Below, in pieces: positions 6,724 to 14,097 of a stretch of 17,466 bases of DNA (its first letter is position 1; every line of letters starts with the position of its first letter). The notes beneath the pieces are model-generated. The model did no database searches. It had not been told where the DNA came from and saw only the letters and a program-made list of their open reading frames with translations. This DNA comes from Treponema sp. (GTDB lineage Bacteria > Spirochaetota > Spirochaetia > Treponematales > Breznakiellaceae). The stretch is from NCBI GenBank assembly GCA_031258265.1, contig JAIRNB010000314.1:1-17466 (forward strand). The letters run 5' to 3'. The position numbers and the translations under genes were made by a program.

Positions 6724-8350
6724 AGTGGTTATTGTGGATGATGATTTTATAGTCCGGGAAATATTAAGAGATTCTATTGACTGGGTGGAACTGGACATGA
6801 CTGTGGCCGCCGCCGCCGCCGATGGGCAGGAGGCATTGGATTACTGTCTAAGATTAAAGCCGGATATATTGCTTGCTGATATACGTATGCCGAATCTAAG
6901 CGGTCTTGATGTGGCAATTCAACTGCGGGAACAGGGGCTGGATACCAGGGTTATATTTGTCAGCGGTATCCAGGATTTCGACTATGCCCGGACCGCCGTA
7001 AATGTCCGTGCCGCCGGTTATATACTCAAGCCTATACGGCTGGAGGAAGTTACCGCGGTCCTGAAAAAGGTTCGTGATGAAATTGAAATGGAATTCCATC
7101 GGGAACAGGTCCTGCGCAGGATGAAGGAAAACCTGGATGAGAACATACCATTGGCCAGGGATTTGTTTCTCCATAATCTTATCCTGAATATTCTGGAAAC
7201 CGATGAGAGTTTGGACGAAAGGCTTAGTTATCTCGATCTTCCTTTCCGGTCTGATGCGGAGGTGGTTGTCATTGAAGGGGAAATAGATGATTACCACGGA
7301 ATTATCCATGATAAAAATGAAAAGGATATACATTTATTTAATTTTGCCGTTAAAAGATTTATAGACCGGGTACTTAGCAACTACCGGGCGGGAGGCTGTT
7401 TTACGCTCCGGGACGGGATTTATGTTATACTGTGTAACGACAAATATGTAGAAAACCATAAAATATCCATGATATTTGACAATATAGCTTCCATGTTGAA
7501 TGAATTTGGCGGATTAACCATGTCGGCAGGGGTAGGGAACTGTGTCAGTTCTCTGCACCTGGCGTACATTTCTTACAAAGAAGCGGACAGCGCGTTGAAA
7601 AATAAATTTTTTACGGGGCCTGGTTCGCTTATTCATTTTGCGGATATTGCGGCGGCCGGCGCCGTGGCCGGTGAAACCCATTATGACGCCCGGATCATAA
7701 AGCTGCGGAAGGCGCTGTTAGAACAGCTTTGCCGAGGAGAAGATCGGCGGCTGCGGGAAATTCTTGACGAATATTATTCGTCTGCCGGTGGTTCTGGCCT
7801 GCTCTCCCGGGAATATATCCGCGGTCAATTTTTGGAACTTATCATTGTTTCGTATCATGAGTTTTGCAAGACCGAAGGGGAAGTGTCGGAGATATTTGAT
7901 GGATATGTTGAGGCCATGAGGGCAATTTTACAAGCACAGACGGTACTGGAAATTGAAAATCATACCACCGTCATGCTGCTTAAAATTTCAGGATATTTCA
8001 ATGCGAAGTACCGTCGGCGTACCGGTGCGGCTATTGCCAGGATAAAAAATTATATTGTTAAAATGCGTAATTCTAATATTTCGCTGGCAGATATTGCTAA
8101 TGAAGCATATATGTCACCCAGCTATATGTGCGCTGTTTTTAAGCGGGAAACCGGACAAACCTTGAATGAATTCATTATTGAAGACAAGATGAATTTAGCC
8201 AAGGAACTGTTAATCAATACAAAAATGAAAGTTTTCGAAATAGCTCTACATCTTGGTTATGATGCCCCGCATTACTTTAGTTATTCTTTTAAGCACTATA
8301 CCGGTCAAACCCCGCAGCAGTTCAGGGCTGCCTGCGGGAAAGGGGAGTAG
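6716..8350 (+). CDS. YesN-like response regulator, AraC-type DNA-binding domain
   Basis: A 544-residue response regulator. The N-terminal receiver (1-120) has the acidic pocket VDDD (8-10), phospho-acceptor Asp55 in LLADIRMP, and Lys105 in YILKPI. A long linker region of about 300 residues follows, as usual for YesN proteins. The C-terminal AraC domain (about 450-544) has two helix-turn-helix units: ISLADIANEAYMSPSYMCAVFK and, near the end, VFEIALHLGYDAPHYFSYSFK with the conserved G-x-x-P-x-x-F-R-like tail TGQTPQQFR. The ATG at 6716 lies within the kinase gene's last codons, with GGGAGG upstream, indicating translational coupling. It is expected to activate the divergent sugar operon from the 4704-4923 gap. 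No operator repeat could be assigned confidently. Confidence 0.93.
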   Translation: MLEVVIVDDDFIVREILRDSIDWVELDMTVAAAAADGQEALDYCLRLKPDILLADIRMPNLSGLDVAIQLREQGLDTRVIFVSGIQDFDYARTAVNVRAAGYILKPIRLEEVTAVLKKVRDEIEMEFHREQVLRRMKENLDENIPLARDLFLHNLILNILETDESLDERLSYLDLPFRSDAEVVVIEGEIDDYHGIIHDKNEKDIHLFNFAVKRFIDRVLSNYRAGGCFTLRDGIYVILCNDKYVENHKISMIFDNIASMLNEFGGLTMSAGVGNCVSSLHLAYISYKEADSALKNKFFTGPGSLIHFADIAAAGAVAGETHYDARIIKLRKALLEQLCRGEDRRLREILDEYYSSAGGSGLLSREYIRGQFLELIIVSYHEFCKTEGEVSEIFDGYVEAMRAILQAQTVLEIENHTTVMLLKISGYFNAKYRRRTGAAIARIKNYIVKMRNSNISLADIANEAYMSPSYMCAVFKRETGQTLNEFIIEDKMNLAKELLINTKMKVFEIALHLGYDAPHYFSYSFKHYTGQTPQQFRAACGKGE

Positions 8351-8356
8351 GCCGTA

Positions 8357-8386
8357 TTCATGGGAAGCCCCCGGAAAGGCCATGAA
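8357..8386 (+). terminator. Weak hairpin after the response-regulator gene
   Basis: TTCATGG (8357-8363) pairs with CCATGAA (8380-8386), six bases after the stop of the regulator. No T run follows immediately; a TTTTT appears only about 25 bases later. It may mark the end of the two-component operon but is not a canonical intrinsic terminator. The remainder of the gap to purD contains only a TATACT box at 8430-8435 without a good -35. Confidence 0.25.
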
Positions 8387-8468
8387 TCCCCGCAGGTCCC
8401 CATGCCTGTTTTTCCCCCCGCCCTTTTGCTATACTTCGGGGCAGTATGTGTAAAAGCGGGAATGATGT

Positions 8469-9929
8469 ATGAATGTACTGGTTATCGGGGCGGGGGGCAG
8501 GGAGCATGCCATTGCCTGGAAGCTTGCCCAGTCGGAACAGGTAAAAAAGATATACGCGGCTCCGGGGAACGGCGGCACCGCTGTGGAAGCCAAATGTGAG
8601 AATCTGCCCCTGGGGGCGGGGGAACAGGAGGCGCTTATCGCCTTTGCCAGGGGGCATGATATTGGCTTGACCGTTGTGGGGCCAGAGGAGCCCCTGGCCC
8701 TGGGAATTGCAGACCGTTTCCGGGCGGCAGGGTTTGCGGTGGCGGGGCCCGGCAAAGATGCCGCCCGGCTGGAAGCGAGTAAGGCTTTTTCCAAAAATTT
8801 TATGAATAAGTACGGCGTCCGCGCTCCGGCAAGCCGGGAGTTTACCGGCCCCGCGGAGGCTTTGGAGTATGTCAGGGAACATTTCGCCGCGCCGCGCCCT
8901 TCCGCCGGTTCGGGGGGGGCTTCCGGCGAAGGCCCCGGTTCCGGGCGGCCGCCCCTGGTGATTAAGGCCGACGGGCTGGCGGCGGGCAAGGGGGTGGTGA
9001 TTGCCCCTTCGCCGGAGGCTGCGGAAGGGGCAATCAATGCCTTTATGCGGGACCGGACTCTGGGCGGCGCGGGGGACAAGGTGCTGATCGAGGATTTTCT
9101 TGGGGGAAAGGAAGTCTCGATCCTGGCGGCGGTGGATGCGGGGCCCGGCCGGGCGGGGATTATCAGGCCCTTTATTGCCGCCCGGGATCACAAAAGCCGC
9201 TTTGAGGGCGGCGCGGGACCCAATACGGGCGGCATGGGGGCTATTGCCCCGGCGCCGGACTTTACCGAATCCTGCCGTGATGATTTTACCGCCGCCATCC
9301 TGGAACCTACGCTGCGGGGGCTGGAGGCGGAGGGGATGGATTACCGGGGCTTTATCTTCTTTGGCCTTATGATTTCGGGGGGGCGCTGTTACCTCCTGGA
9401 GTACAATGTGCGGCTGGGGGACCCGGAAACCCAGGCTGTACTGCCCCTCCTGGATTCTGATTTTTTTGAACTCTGCCGCTCCATTGCCCTGGGGGGGGAA
9501 TCCGCCGGGCCCGCCGTCCGTGGGCCCGCTCTTAAAGATTTTCCCCTGGTCTGGAAACCCGGCGCCGTCTGCGCCCCGGTGGCCGTGGCGGAGGGTTATC
9601 CCGGCCCTTACCGGAAGGGGGACCCTATCTTTATCGACCGCCGGCGGCTGGAAAAAACCGGGGCCAAGCTATTCGCTGCCGGGGCCCAACAGGCAGACGG
9701 CGCCGATCCTTACATGCGGACCCCGGGCATGGAGTCCGCGGGGCTGTGTACTGCCGGAGGGCGGGTGCTGGCCCTTGCCGCGCTGGGGCCGGATGCGGCG
9801 GAGGCCAGAAGCCGGGCTTATGCGGCCCTGGAGGCGCTGAGTTTTAGGGGTATGGGTTTTCGCCGGGACATTGGCCTGATAGAAGAGCCGGCGCGGGAAG
9901 ATCCGGTGGAGGCCGGCCCCCATGGATGA
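8469..9929 (+). CDS. purD: Phosphoribosylamine-glycine ligase (GARS)
   Basis: PurD joins glycine to 5-phosphoribosylamine using ATP, the second step of de novo purine synthesis, in the cytoplasm. The N domain begins MNVLVIGAGGREHAIAWKL with the family's GxGGREHA signature. The ATP-grasp domain carries VIKADGLAAGKGVVIAP (164-180), FEGGAGPNTGGMGAIAP (245-261) and the metal-binding YNVRLGDPETQAVLPLL (312-328). The C domain ends with GGRVLALAALG and FRGMGFRRDIG. At 486 residues it is longer than the usual 420-430. Extra sequence is a Gly/Ser/Pro/Ala-rich low-complexity insert (about 141-161) just before the ATP-grasp loop, plus extra residues around 405-425. No other purine gene is nearby. It overlaps the next gene by 8 bp. 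Confidence 0.96.
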   Translation: MNVLVIGAGGREHAIAWKLAQSEQVKKIYAAPGNGGTAVEAKCENLPLGAGEQEALIAFARGHDIGLTVVGPEEPLALGIADRFRAAGFAVAGPGKDAARLEASKAFSKNFMNKYGVRAPASREFTGPAEALEYVREHFAAPRPSAGSGGASGEGPGSGRPPLVIKADGLAAGKGVVIAPSPEAAEGAINAFMRDRTLGGAGDKVLIEDFLGGKEVSILAAVDAGPGRAGIIRPFIAARDHKSRFEGGAGPNTGGMGAIAPAPDFTESCRDDFTAAILEPTLRGLEAEGMDYRGFIFFGLMISGGRCYLLEYNVRLGDPETQAVLPLLDSDFFELCRSIALGGESAGPAVRGPALKDFPLVWKPGAVCAPVAVAEGYPGPYRKGDPIFIDRRRLEKTGAKLFAAGAQQADGADPYMRTPGMESAGLCTAGGRVLALAALGPDAAEARSRAYAALEALSFRGMGFRRDIGLIEEPAREDPVEAGPHG

Positions 9930-11235
9930 TAATGATCCTATTTTTTGGCAGCTTCTCCTGCAGTTCTGTCTTATCATGGTGAACGCGGTCTTTGCCTGCG
10001 CGGAAATCGCCCTTATTTCTATCAGCGATACGAAGCTGGAAAAAATGTCCGCCGCCGGGGACAAGCGGGCCAAGCGGCTTCTGGCCTTGACCAGGCAGCC
10101 GGCGAAATTCCTGGCTACTATCCAGGTGGGTATTACCCTGGCGGGTTTCCTGGGCAGCGCCTTCGCGGCGGACAACTTTTCGGAGAAGATCACCCTCTGG
10201 GCGGTGGCCTGGGGGGCGCCGATCCCCGCCGCCACTATCGACGTGATTTCCGTGGTGATCATCACCATTATCCTCTCGTTCTTCACCCTGGTGCTGGGGG
10301 AACTGGTCCCCAAACGGATCGCCATGAAAAAAGCCGATACCCTGGCCCTTGCCATGTCCGGCCTTATCCTTGCCATATCCAGGGCCTTTGCTCCGGTGGT
10401 TTGGCTTTTAACCCGGTCCACCAATGGGATTCTCCGGCTGCTGCGGATAAACCCGGAGACCGAAGATTCGGATATTACCGAGGAGGAGATCCGGCTGATG
10501 ATCGATGCGGGCAGCGCCCGGGGGGCCATCAATGCCAGCGAGAAAGAGATTATCCACAATGTTTTTGAATTTGATGATATTAACGCCGCGGAGATCATGA
10601 CTCACCGCCGTTATGTCACCTTTCTGGATCTGCGGGACAGTGATGAGGAATGGGAAAGGGCTGTCAAAAAAAACCGGCACAGTTTTTACCCTATCTGTGA
10701 CGGGGACCCGGACCGGATTACCGGGATTCTCAGCGCCGGCGATTACTTCAGGCTTACCCAGCGGGACCGCCAAAACGTACTGATTCACGCGGTTCAGCCT
10801 CCCCAACTGGTACCCGCCACGGTCAAGGCGGATCACCTGTTCAGAAACATGAAAAAAAAGCGGAACCATTTTGCCCTGGTTATTGATGAATACGGGAGTA
10901 TGCTGGGCATTGTTACGATGAACGATCTTTTGGAACTTTTGGTGGGTGATCTTGAGCGCGACGCCTCAGCGGTGGAGCGGCCCGCCATAGAAAGCCTGGG
11001 GGCCGGGACCTGGCGGATCAACGGGGCGGCCTCCCTGGACAGGGTTGCCCGGGAGACCGGCCGCAGCCTGCCGGTGGACCAGTACGACACCTTCGCCGGA
11101 TACGTGTTCAGCGTCCTGGGCCGCGTTCCCCCGGACGGGGAACAGAGTGAAATTGAGGACTGCGGCCTTAATATTCGGATAATCCGCATTAAGGACCGCC
11201 GTCTGGAAGAAGCCCTGGTTACGCTGGCCGGTTAG
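9922..11235 (+). CDS. CNNM/CBS-domain membrane protein, CorC/HlyC family
   Basis: A 437-residue integral membrane protein. The N-terminal CNNM (DUF21) transmembrane domain spans about 1-185, with FACAEIALISISDTKLEKM (24-42) and LGELVPKRIA (125-134) as family signatures. A pair of CBS domains follows (about 220-345; ALVIDEYGSMLGIVTMNDLLELLVG at 318-342 is diagnostic). The C-terminal CorC_HlyC domain is at about 355-435 (TWRINGAASLD...FAGYVFSVLGRVP). Members of the family have been called hemolysins but act in Mg2+/Co2+ efflux or homeostasis; the ion here cannot be read from sequence. The length is normal. The start ATG overlaps the end of purD, so co-expression is likely. The TAG stop lies within the left copy of a 12-bp direct repeat. 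Confidence 0.93.
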   Translation: MDDNDPIFWQLLLQFCLIMVNAVFACAEIALISISDTKLEKMSAAGDKRAKRLLALTRQPAKFLATIQVGITLAGFLGSAFAADNFSEKITLWAVAWGAPIPAATIDVISVVIITIILSFFTLVLGELVPKRIAMKKADTLALAMSGLILAISRAFAPVVWLLTRSTNGILRLLRINPETEDSDITEEEIRLMIDAGSARGAINASEKEIIHNVFEFDDINAAEIMTHRRYVTFLDLRDSDEEWERAVKKNRHSFYPICDGDPDRITGILSAGDYFRLTQRDRQNVLIHAVQPPQLVPATVKADHLFRNMKKKRNHFALVIDEYGSMLGIVTMNDLLELLVGDLERDASAVERPAIESLGAGTWRINGAASLDRVARETGRSLPVDQYDTFAGYVFSVLGRVPPDGEQSEIEDCGLNIRIIRIKDRRLEEALVTLAG

Positions 11236-11556
11236 TATCTTTACAGCTGTAGTTTTGCTTTTTAGCGGGGATTGTATTGCACGGCGAATCGTTCAATTTG
11301 GGGGCATTATTGGCGCTGGACCGTGCCGCATTATTCAATTCACAGCCTTCGGCGGCCCTGGCCGGCATGGATGCCGGCTGTGTAAACGTATACGTTTTTG
11401 CTTTGCAAAAACGTAAAGCTAAAAAATGGTATGGATGCCATTTTTTAGCAGCGCAAGGGATAGAGCGGAAATACCGGAAGCCCCGCAGGGGCTGAGGAAT
11501 TGCAGCGATAGCCCGGTCCCCGCCTTCAGGCGGGGATGCGCCCATTAGTATCTTTA
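11232..11556. repeat. Hairpin-rich segment bracketed by a 12-bp direct repeat
   Basis: The exact repeat TTAGTATCTTTA occurs at 11232-11243 and 11545-11556 and brackets 301 bp between convergent genes. Inside are ACAGCTGT (11243-11250); a stem-loop with outer arms CACAGCC/GGCTGTG (11341-11347/11376-11382) and inner GCCGGCAT/ATGCCGGC; the palindrome AAACGTATACGTTT (11384-11397); a perfect 10-bp hairpin (11392-11414); a perfect 12-bp hairpin GCTAAAAAATGG/CCATTTTTTAGC (11418-11449); and GC-rich hairpins at 11480-11492 and 11518-11535. The last two seem to close two diverged tandem units beginning near 11458 and 11496. A 72-codon open frame (11277-11495) exists but follows the palindromes and looks non-coding. 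The segment could be a small inserted element with a target duplication, or a structured transcript end shared by both genes. Confidence 0.6.
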
Positions 11557-11558
11557 GC

Positions 11559-11969
11559 TTATTTCGCCTTTTCCAGGGCGTTTTCCACCGCCTCAAGAAA
11601 CTGGTTGTAGGCGATGGTGGCGCCGCTTACGGCTTCCACATCTTTGATATTCCCGGTTTTAAGATAGCTGGCGGCGTATGTTTTCATGGCCGCCACCGCA
11701 AGCTGGGCCTTGTCGTAGAAATCCCGGTTGGAAATTTCTCCGTTCACCTTTCCGTAGTTTTCGTCCTTAATGGTCCCGTCTTTCTGCCGGGTAAGGAATT
11801 CGCAGGCGCTTATCTTTCCACCGGTGACGCCCAGGGTTACTTCCCCCCAGGCACCGGTATCGTCTTCGCCGCTGCGCCCCGTATAGGTTCCGTCTTTGTA
11901 GGCGGCCTTCCCGCAGCCCCCGGCCAGGAGAACCGCCAGGGCCAGGAATCCAAAAAAAGTTTTTTTCAT
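11559..11969 (-). CDS. FMN-binding domain lipoprotein of the iron-uptake locus
   Basis: A 136-residue exported protein. A short signal peptide ends LLAGGC with Cys19 as probable lipidation site (spirochaetal lipoboxes are permissive). The rest is a single FMN-binding domain of the RnfG/NqrC/PplA type. It has GTYTGRS near 27-33, a G-K-I-S segment at 51-54, and the flavinylation motif SGAT (115-118) in DVEAVSGATIAY, where Thr118 would carry covalent FMN added by an ApbE-type transferase (none in the window). It is the last gene of the metal-uptake locus, 41 bp after the ATPase gene; GGGGGAC serves as ribosome site. The likely role is electron transfer outside the membrane, for example reducing Fe3+ or the DUF2318 partner. 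That role is inferred from context. Confidence 0.85.
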   Translation of the reverse strand: MKKTFFGFLALAVLLAGGCGKAAYKDGTYTGRSGEDDTGAWGEVTLGVTGGKISACEFLTRQKDGTIKDENYGKVNGEISNRDFYDKAQLAVAAMKTYAASYLKTGNIKDVEAVSGATIAYNQFLEAVENALEKAK

Positions 11970-12010
11970 AGTTTGTCCCCCGTTTTTTCATGCCCGCCGA
12001 TTCTGGAATG

Positions 12011-12691
12011 TCAGGTTTTGAAATTGTCCCCGTTGTTTTTTACTATCCGTGAAATTCTGCCGTGTTCCAGCACCACTGTCCGCTCGGCGTCTTCGGCAAC
12101 CTCCGGATCATGGGTAACAACAATAATGGTGCTGCCTTCGGCGTGGAGCTGCTTAAAAATATCAATGACGATTTTTTCATTTGCCTCATCGAGGTTCCCT
12201 GTTGGTTCATCCGCCAGGATCAGCATGGGGTAATTGATCAGGGCCCGGGCGATACACACCCGCTGCTGTTCACCGCCGGAAAGCTGGCTGGGCAGGTGCT
12301 TTGCCCTGGCGGCCAGGCCCACCCGTTCCAGCGCCGTCAGGGCTTCCTTTTCATCGGGCATGCTGTGATAATACTGGGCCACCATCACATTCTCCAGGGC
12401 GGTAAGGTAATTTACCAGGTGAAACTGCTGGAAGATAAGGCCGATCTTGTCCCGCCTGATGGTGGTAAGGTTCTTCGCGCTTTCTTTAGAAATATTAACG
12501 CCGTCCAGAATTACCGATCCCGTGGAAGGCTTATCCATGCAGCCGATAATATTCATCATCGTGGTTTTTCCCGAACCGGAAGGCCCCATGATGGCAAGCC
12601 ATTCCCCCTGCCGGATGCCAAGGTCAATATTCTGCAGGGCCTTGAGGCTCCCGTAAATCTTGCTGATCCCCTGTAATTCCAGTAAATCCAC
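12011..12691 (-). CDS. ABC transporter ATPase, MacB/LolD type, P19-linked
   Basis: A 226-residue ATPase of the LolD/MacB/FtsE group. Walker A GPSGSGKT (36-43), Q-loop Gln88 in IFQQFHLV, signature LSGGEQQ (137-143), Walker B LILADE (157-162), D-loop NLDEAN and H-loop His194 in VTHDP are all intact, so it should be active. It presumably energises the two FtsX-type permeases encoded upstream. The start codon is GTG (12689-12691), with GGAG 7 bases upstream; an ATG two bases earlier is in another frame. The GTG gives the normal N-terminus MDLLELQGISKIYG. About 180 bp, with a terminator-like hairpin and a dispersed repeat, separate it from the permease gene. Its expression may therefore be set separately. 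Confidence 0.93.
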   Translation of the reverse strand: MDLLELQGISKIYGSLKALQNIDLGIRQGEWLAIMGPSGSGKTTMMNIIGCMDKPSTGSVILDGVNISKESAKNLTTIRRDKIGLIFQQFHLVNYLTALENVMVAQYYHSMPDEKEALTALERVGLAARAKHLPSQLSGGEQQRVCIARALINYPMLILADEPTGNLDEANEKIVIDIFKQLHAEGSTIIVVTHDPEVAEDAERTVVLEHGRISRIVKNNGDNFKT

Positions 12692-12731
12692 ATCCCGCTC
12701 CTTTTTAAGCTTTACGATTCATGCCCGGCAA

Positions 12732-12779
12732 CTTGAACATTGGACTTGTTCAAGAACCCGGTTGGTTCTCTCACAAGTC
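12732..12779 (-). promoter_or_regulatory. Two mutually exclusive hairpins in the ATPase leader
   Basis: Hairpin I has arms GACTTGT (12743-12749) and ACAAGTC (12773-12779), with an inner AGAACC/GGTTCT stem. Hairpin II has arms CTTGAAC (12732-12738) and GTTCAAG (12748-12754). They share bases 12743-12754, so only one can form at a time. They lie between the terminator at 12784-12819 and the GTG of the ATPase gene. Competing stems after a terminator suggest a leader switch or processing site. No riboswitch class is recognised, and no protein is implied. Confidence 0.4.
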
Positions 12780-12783
12780 TTCC

Positions 12784-12819
12784 AAAAAACGCGGATTTCT
12801 AACAAAATCCGCGTTTTTT
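12784..12819. terminator. Strong bidirectional intrinsic terminator inside the iron locus
   Basis: A perfect 15-bp stem, AAAAAACGCGGATTT (12784-12798) with AAATCCGCGTTTTTT (12805-12819), surrounds the loop CTAACA. It has a GC core and a run of six T on the 3' side whichever strand is read. It lies 55 bp past the stop of the second permease gene and 93 bp before the ATPase start, both transcribed leftward. Transcription from the permeases should therefore largely stop here unless antiterminated. Confidence 0.8.
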
Positions 12820-12873
12820 GTTATTTTTAAGCGGTTGTTGTTCAAAAACTGAAGTTTTTGAACAACTCTATTG
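12820..12873 (+). repeat. Dispersed hairpin repeat, copy A
   Basis: The best-preserved copy. GTTGTTCAAAAAC (12837-12849) pairs perfectly with GTTTTTGAACAAC (12854-12866) around a TGAA tetraloop. The flanks GTTATTTTTAAGCG on the left and TCTATT on the right also match copy B. It abuts the stop codon of the second permease gene on one side and the terminator on the other. Relative to the local direction of transcription its orientation is opposite to that of copy B, so orientation seems not to matter for its position. Confidence 0.75.
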
Positions 12874-14010
12874 CTATTCTCCCCGCAGTACAATCGCCGG
12901 GTCCACATCGGTGGCGCTTCGCACAGGAATAATACAGGCAATGCCGGTGATCAGGATTGACGCGGCCACCGTAACCGGTGCCAGCAGGGGTTGAAAGGTG
13001 ATGGACCGGTTGAACACGTTAAGCCCCACAGCCTGGGCAAAGACAAAACCAAAGACCGCCCCCAGGACGCCCCCCAGACCTCCCAGGAAGATCCCCTCCC
13101 CCAGGAACTCACCCACCAGGCTGCCGTTGGAGGCCCCCAAGGCTTTCCGCAGGCCGATCTCCCGGCGCCGCTCGGCGATCACCGCCATCATGGTGGTGGC
13201 TACGCAGATCATGATGAGGAGGAGTACCACAACGGTAACAAGGTAAATAAGGGCCTGGAGCTTGGTCAGCACCGATCCTTCGGAGTCGGTAACTTTTTTA
13301 ACCAGCCGGGGGCTTACGCCGGGGACCAGGGCCGCTATACGGGCCGCCAGGGCTTCCAGAGTCTCCGATGAGGCGGAAACACTGCACTCCACCACATCAA
13401 GTTTCCCCTCCTCCCGCATCATGGCCTCGAAATCCGGAAGGGACATGAAGATAAACGCCTCCTCGGTCCCGCCGGTCTGGAGAATCCCCGACACGGTGAA
13501 ATTCCGCTTAAAACCCTCCCCCTGGGCGTCGGTTCCGGTAACGGTAAAGGCGCTGCCCGGTAACAGGAGAATCGCGGCGGCCACCTCCTGGCCTATCAGG
13601 GCCTCCCCGGCGCTTTCCGGCCAACGGCCCGATACCAGCCAGTAGGGGCTTGTTTTCCGCGCCCCCGCCAGGTCCGTCCCCGCCGCCATGAAGGGCTGCT
13701 CGTTGATCTTCACGGTATGGTAGCGGTATGGGGCCACGCCGATGAGGCCGGCCTCCGGCAGGTATGACACCGCCTCCGCGGCCGCTTCCGTGTCGATCAC
13801 CGCCTCGTTACCCGCGGGGACAAAGACCAGGTTGGCCCCGTAGGAACGGAATTCCAGGCCCATCTGTTTGGGAATGTCGTAATAAATGGTGATAAGCCCC
13901 GAAAGGATCGTCGCCCCCACAGCCACCGCCAGCAGGGCCACGATCATCCGGGAACGCCGGCGGAGCAGGGAACTTACTACCATTTTGACGTAGAATCGCT
14001 GTCTGTTCAT
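12874..14010 (-). CDS. FtsX/MacB-type ABC permease 2 of the P19 iron locus
   Basis: A 378-residue permease with the MacB/FtsX layout. The first membrane segment (about 24-43) follows an Arg-rich start. A periplasmic MacB-PCD-like domain (44-250) comes next, with SYGANLVFVPAG and a beta-rich core (ALIGQEVA, FTVSGILQTGGTEE). Then come three membrane segments (253-275, 302-328, 340-362), with the cytoplasmic signature AERRREIGLRKALGAS (279-294) between the first two and the tail DPAIVLRGE. Length and order agree with Cj1662/FetC-like proteins. It lies 87 bp after permease 1, with which it probably forms a heterodimer driven by the ATPase at 12011. The ribosome site is a G-rich run without a standard AGGAG. 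It lacks the cysteine pair seen in permease 1 (only Cys209, Cys269 and Cys359 are present). Confidence 0.9.
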   Translation of the reverse strand: MNRQRFYVKMVVSSLLRRRSRMIVALLAVAVGATILSGLITIYYDIPKQMGLEFRSYGANLVFVPAGNEAVIDTEAAAEAVSYLPEAGLIGVAPYRYHTVKINEQPFMAAGTDLAGARKTSPYWLVSGRWPESAGEALIGQEVAAAILLLPGSAFTVTGTDAQGEGFKRNFTVSGILQTGGTEEAFIFMSLPDFEAMMREEGKLDVVECSVSASSETLEALAARIAALVPGVSPRLVKKVTDSEGSVLTKLQALIYLVTVVVLLLIMICVATTMMAVIAERRREIGLRKALGASNGSLVGEFLGEGIFLGGLGGVLGAVFGFVFAQAVGLNVFNRSITFQPLLAPVTVAASILITGIACIIPVRSATDVDPAIVLRGE

Positions 14011-14097
14011 GCGGCCCCCCGGCCAATCCGGTAGAGAGCTTCATATTGCGGCAGCGCAGGGAGGCAAAATTTTAACTTGAAAAAATTTACCCGCGGC

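Noticed and set aside
8407..8435. Possible purD promoter with TATACT at 8430-8435
   Set aside because: The -10 box is fair, but the hexamer 17 bp upstream (TGTTTT) matches the -35 consensus poorly.
8358..9191. 277-codon and 216-codon open frames on the - strand
   Set aside because: Antisense to purD in its most GC-rich part; no recognisable domain.
9669..10598. 309-codon open frame on the - strand
   Set aside because: Lies antisense to purD and the CNNM gene, both with full family motifs; GC-rich genes commonly leave long open antisense frames.
11384..11397. AAACGTATACGTTT as an operator
   Set aside because: A perfect palindrome, but it lies between convergent gene ends where no promoter is expected; it is treated as part of the hairpin-rich segment.
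11277..11495. 72-codon open frame in the hairpin-rich segment
   Set aside because: Its codons are dictated by the palindromes, there is no clear ribosome site, and it is better explained as repeat or structured DNA.
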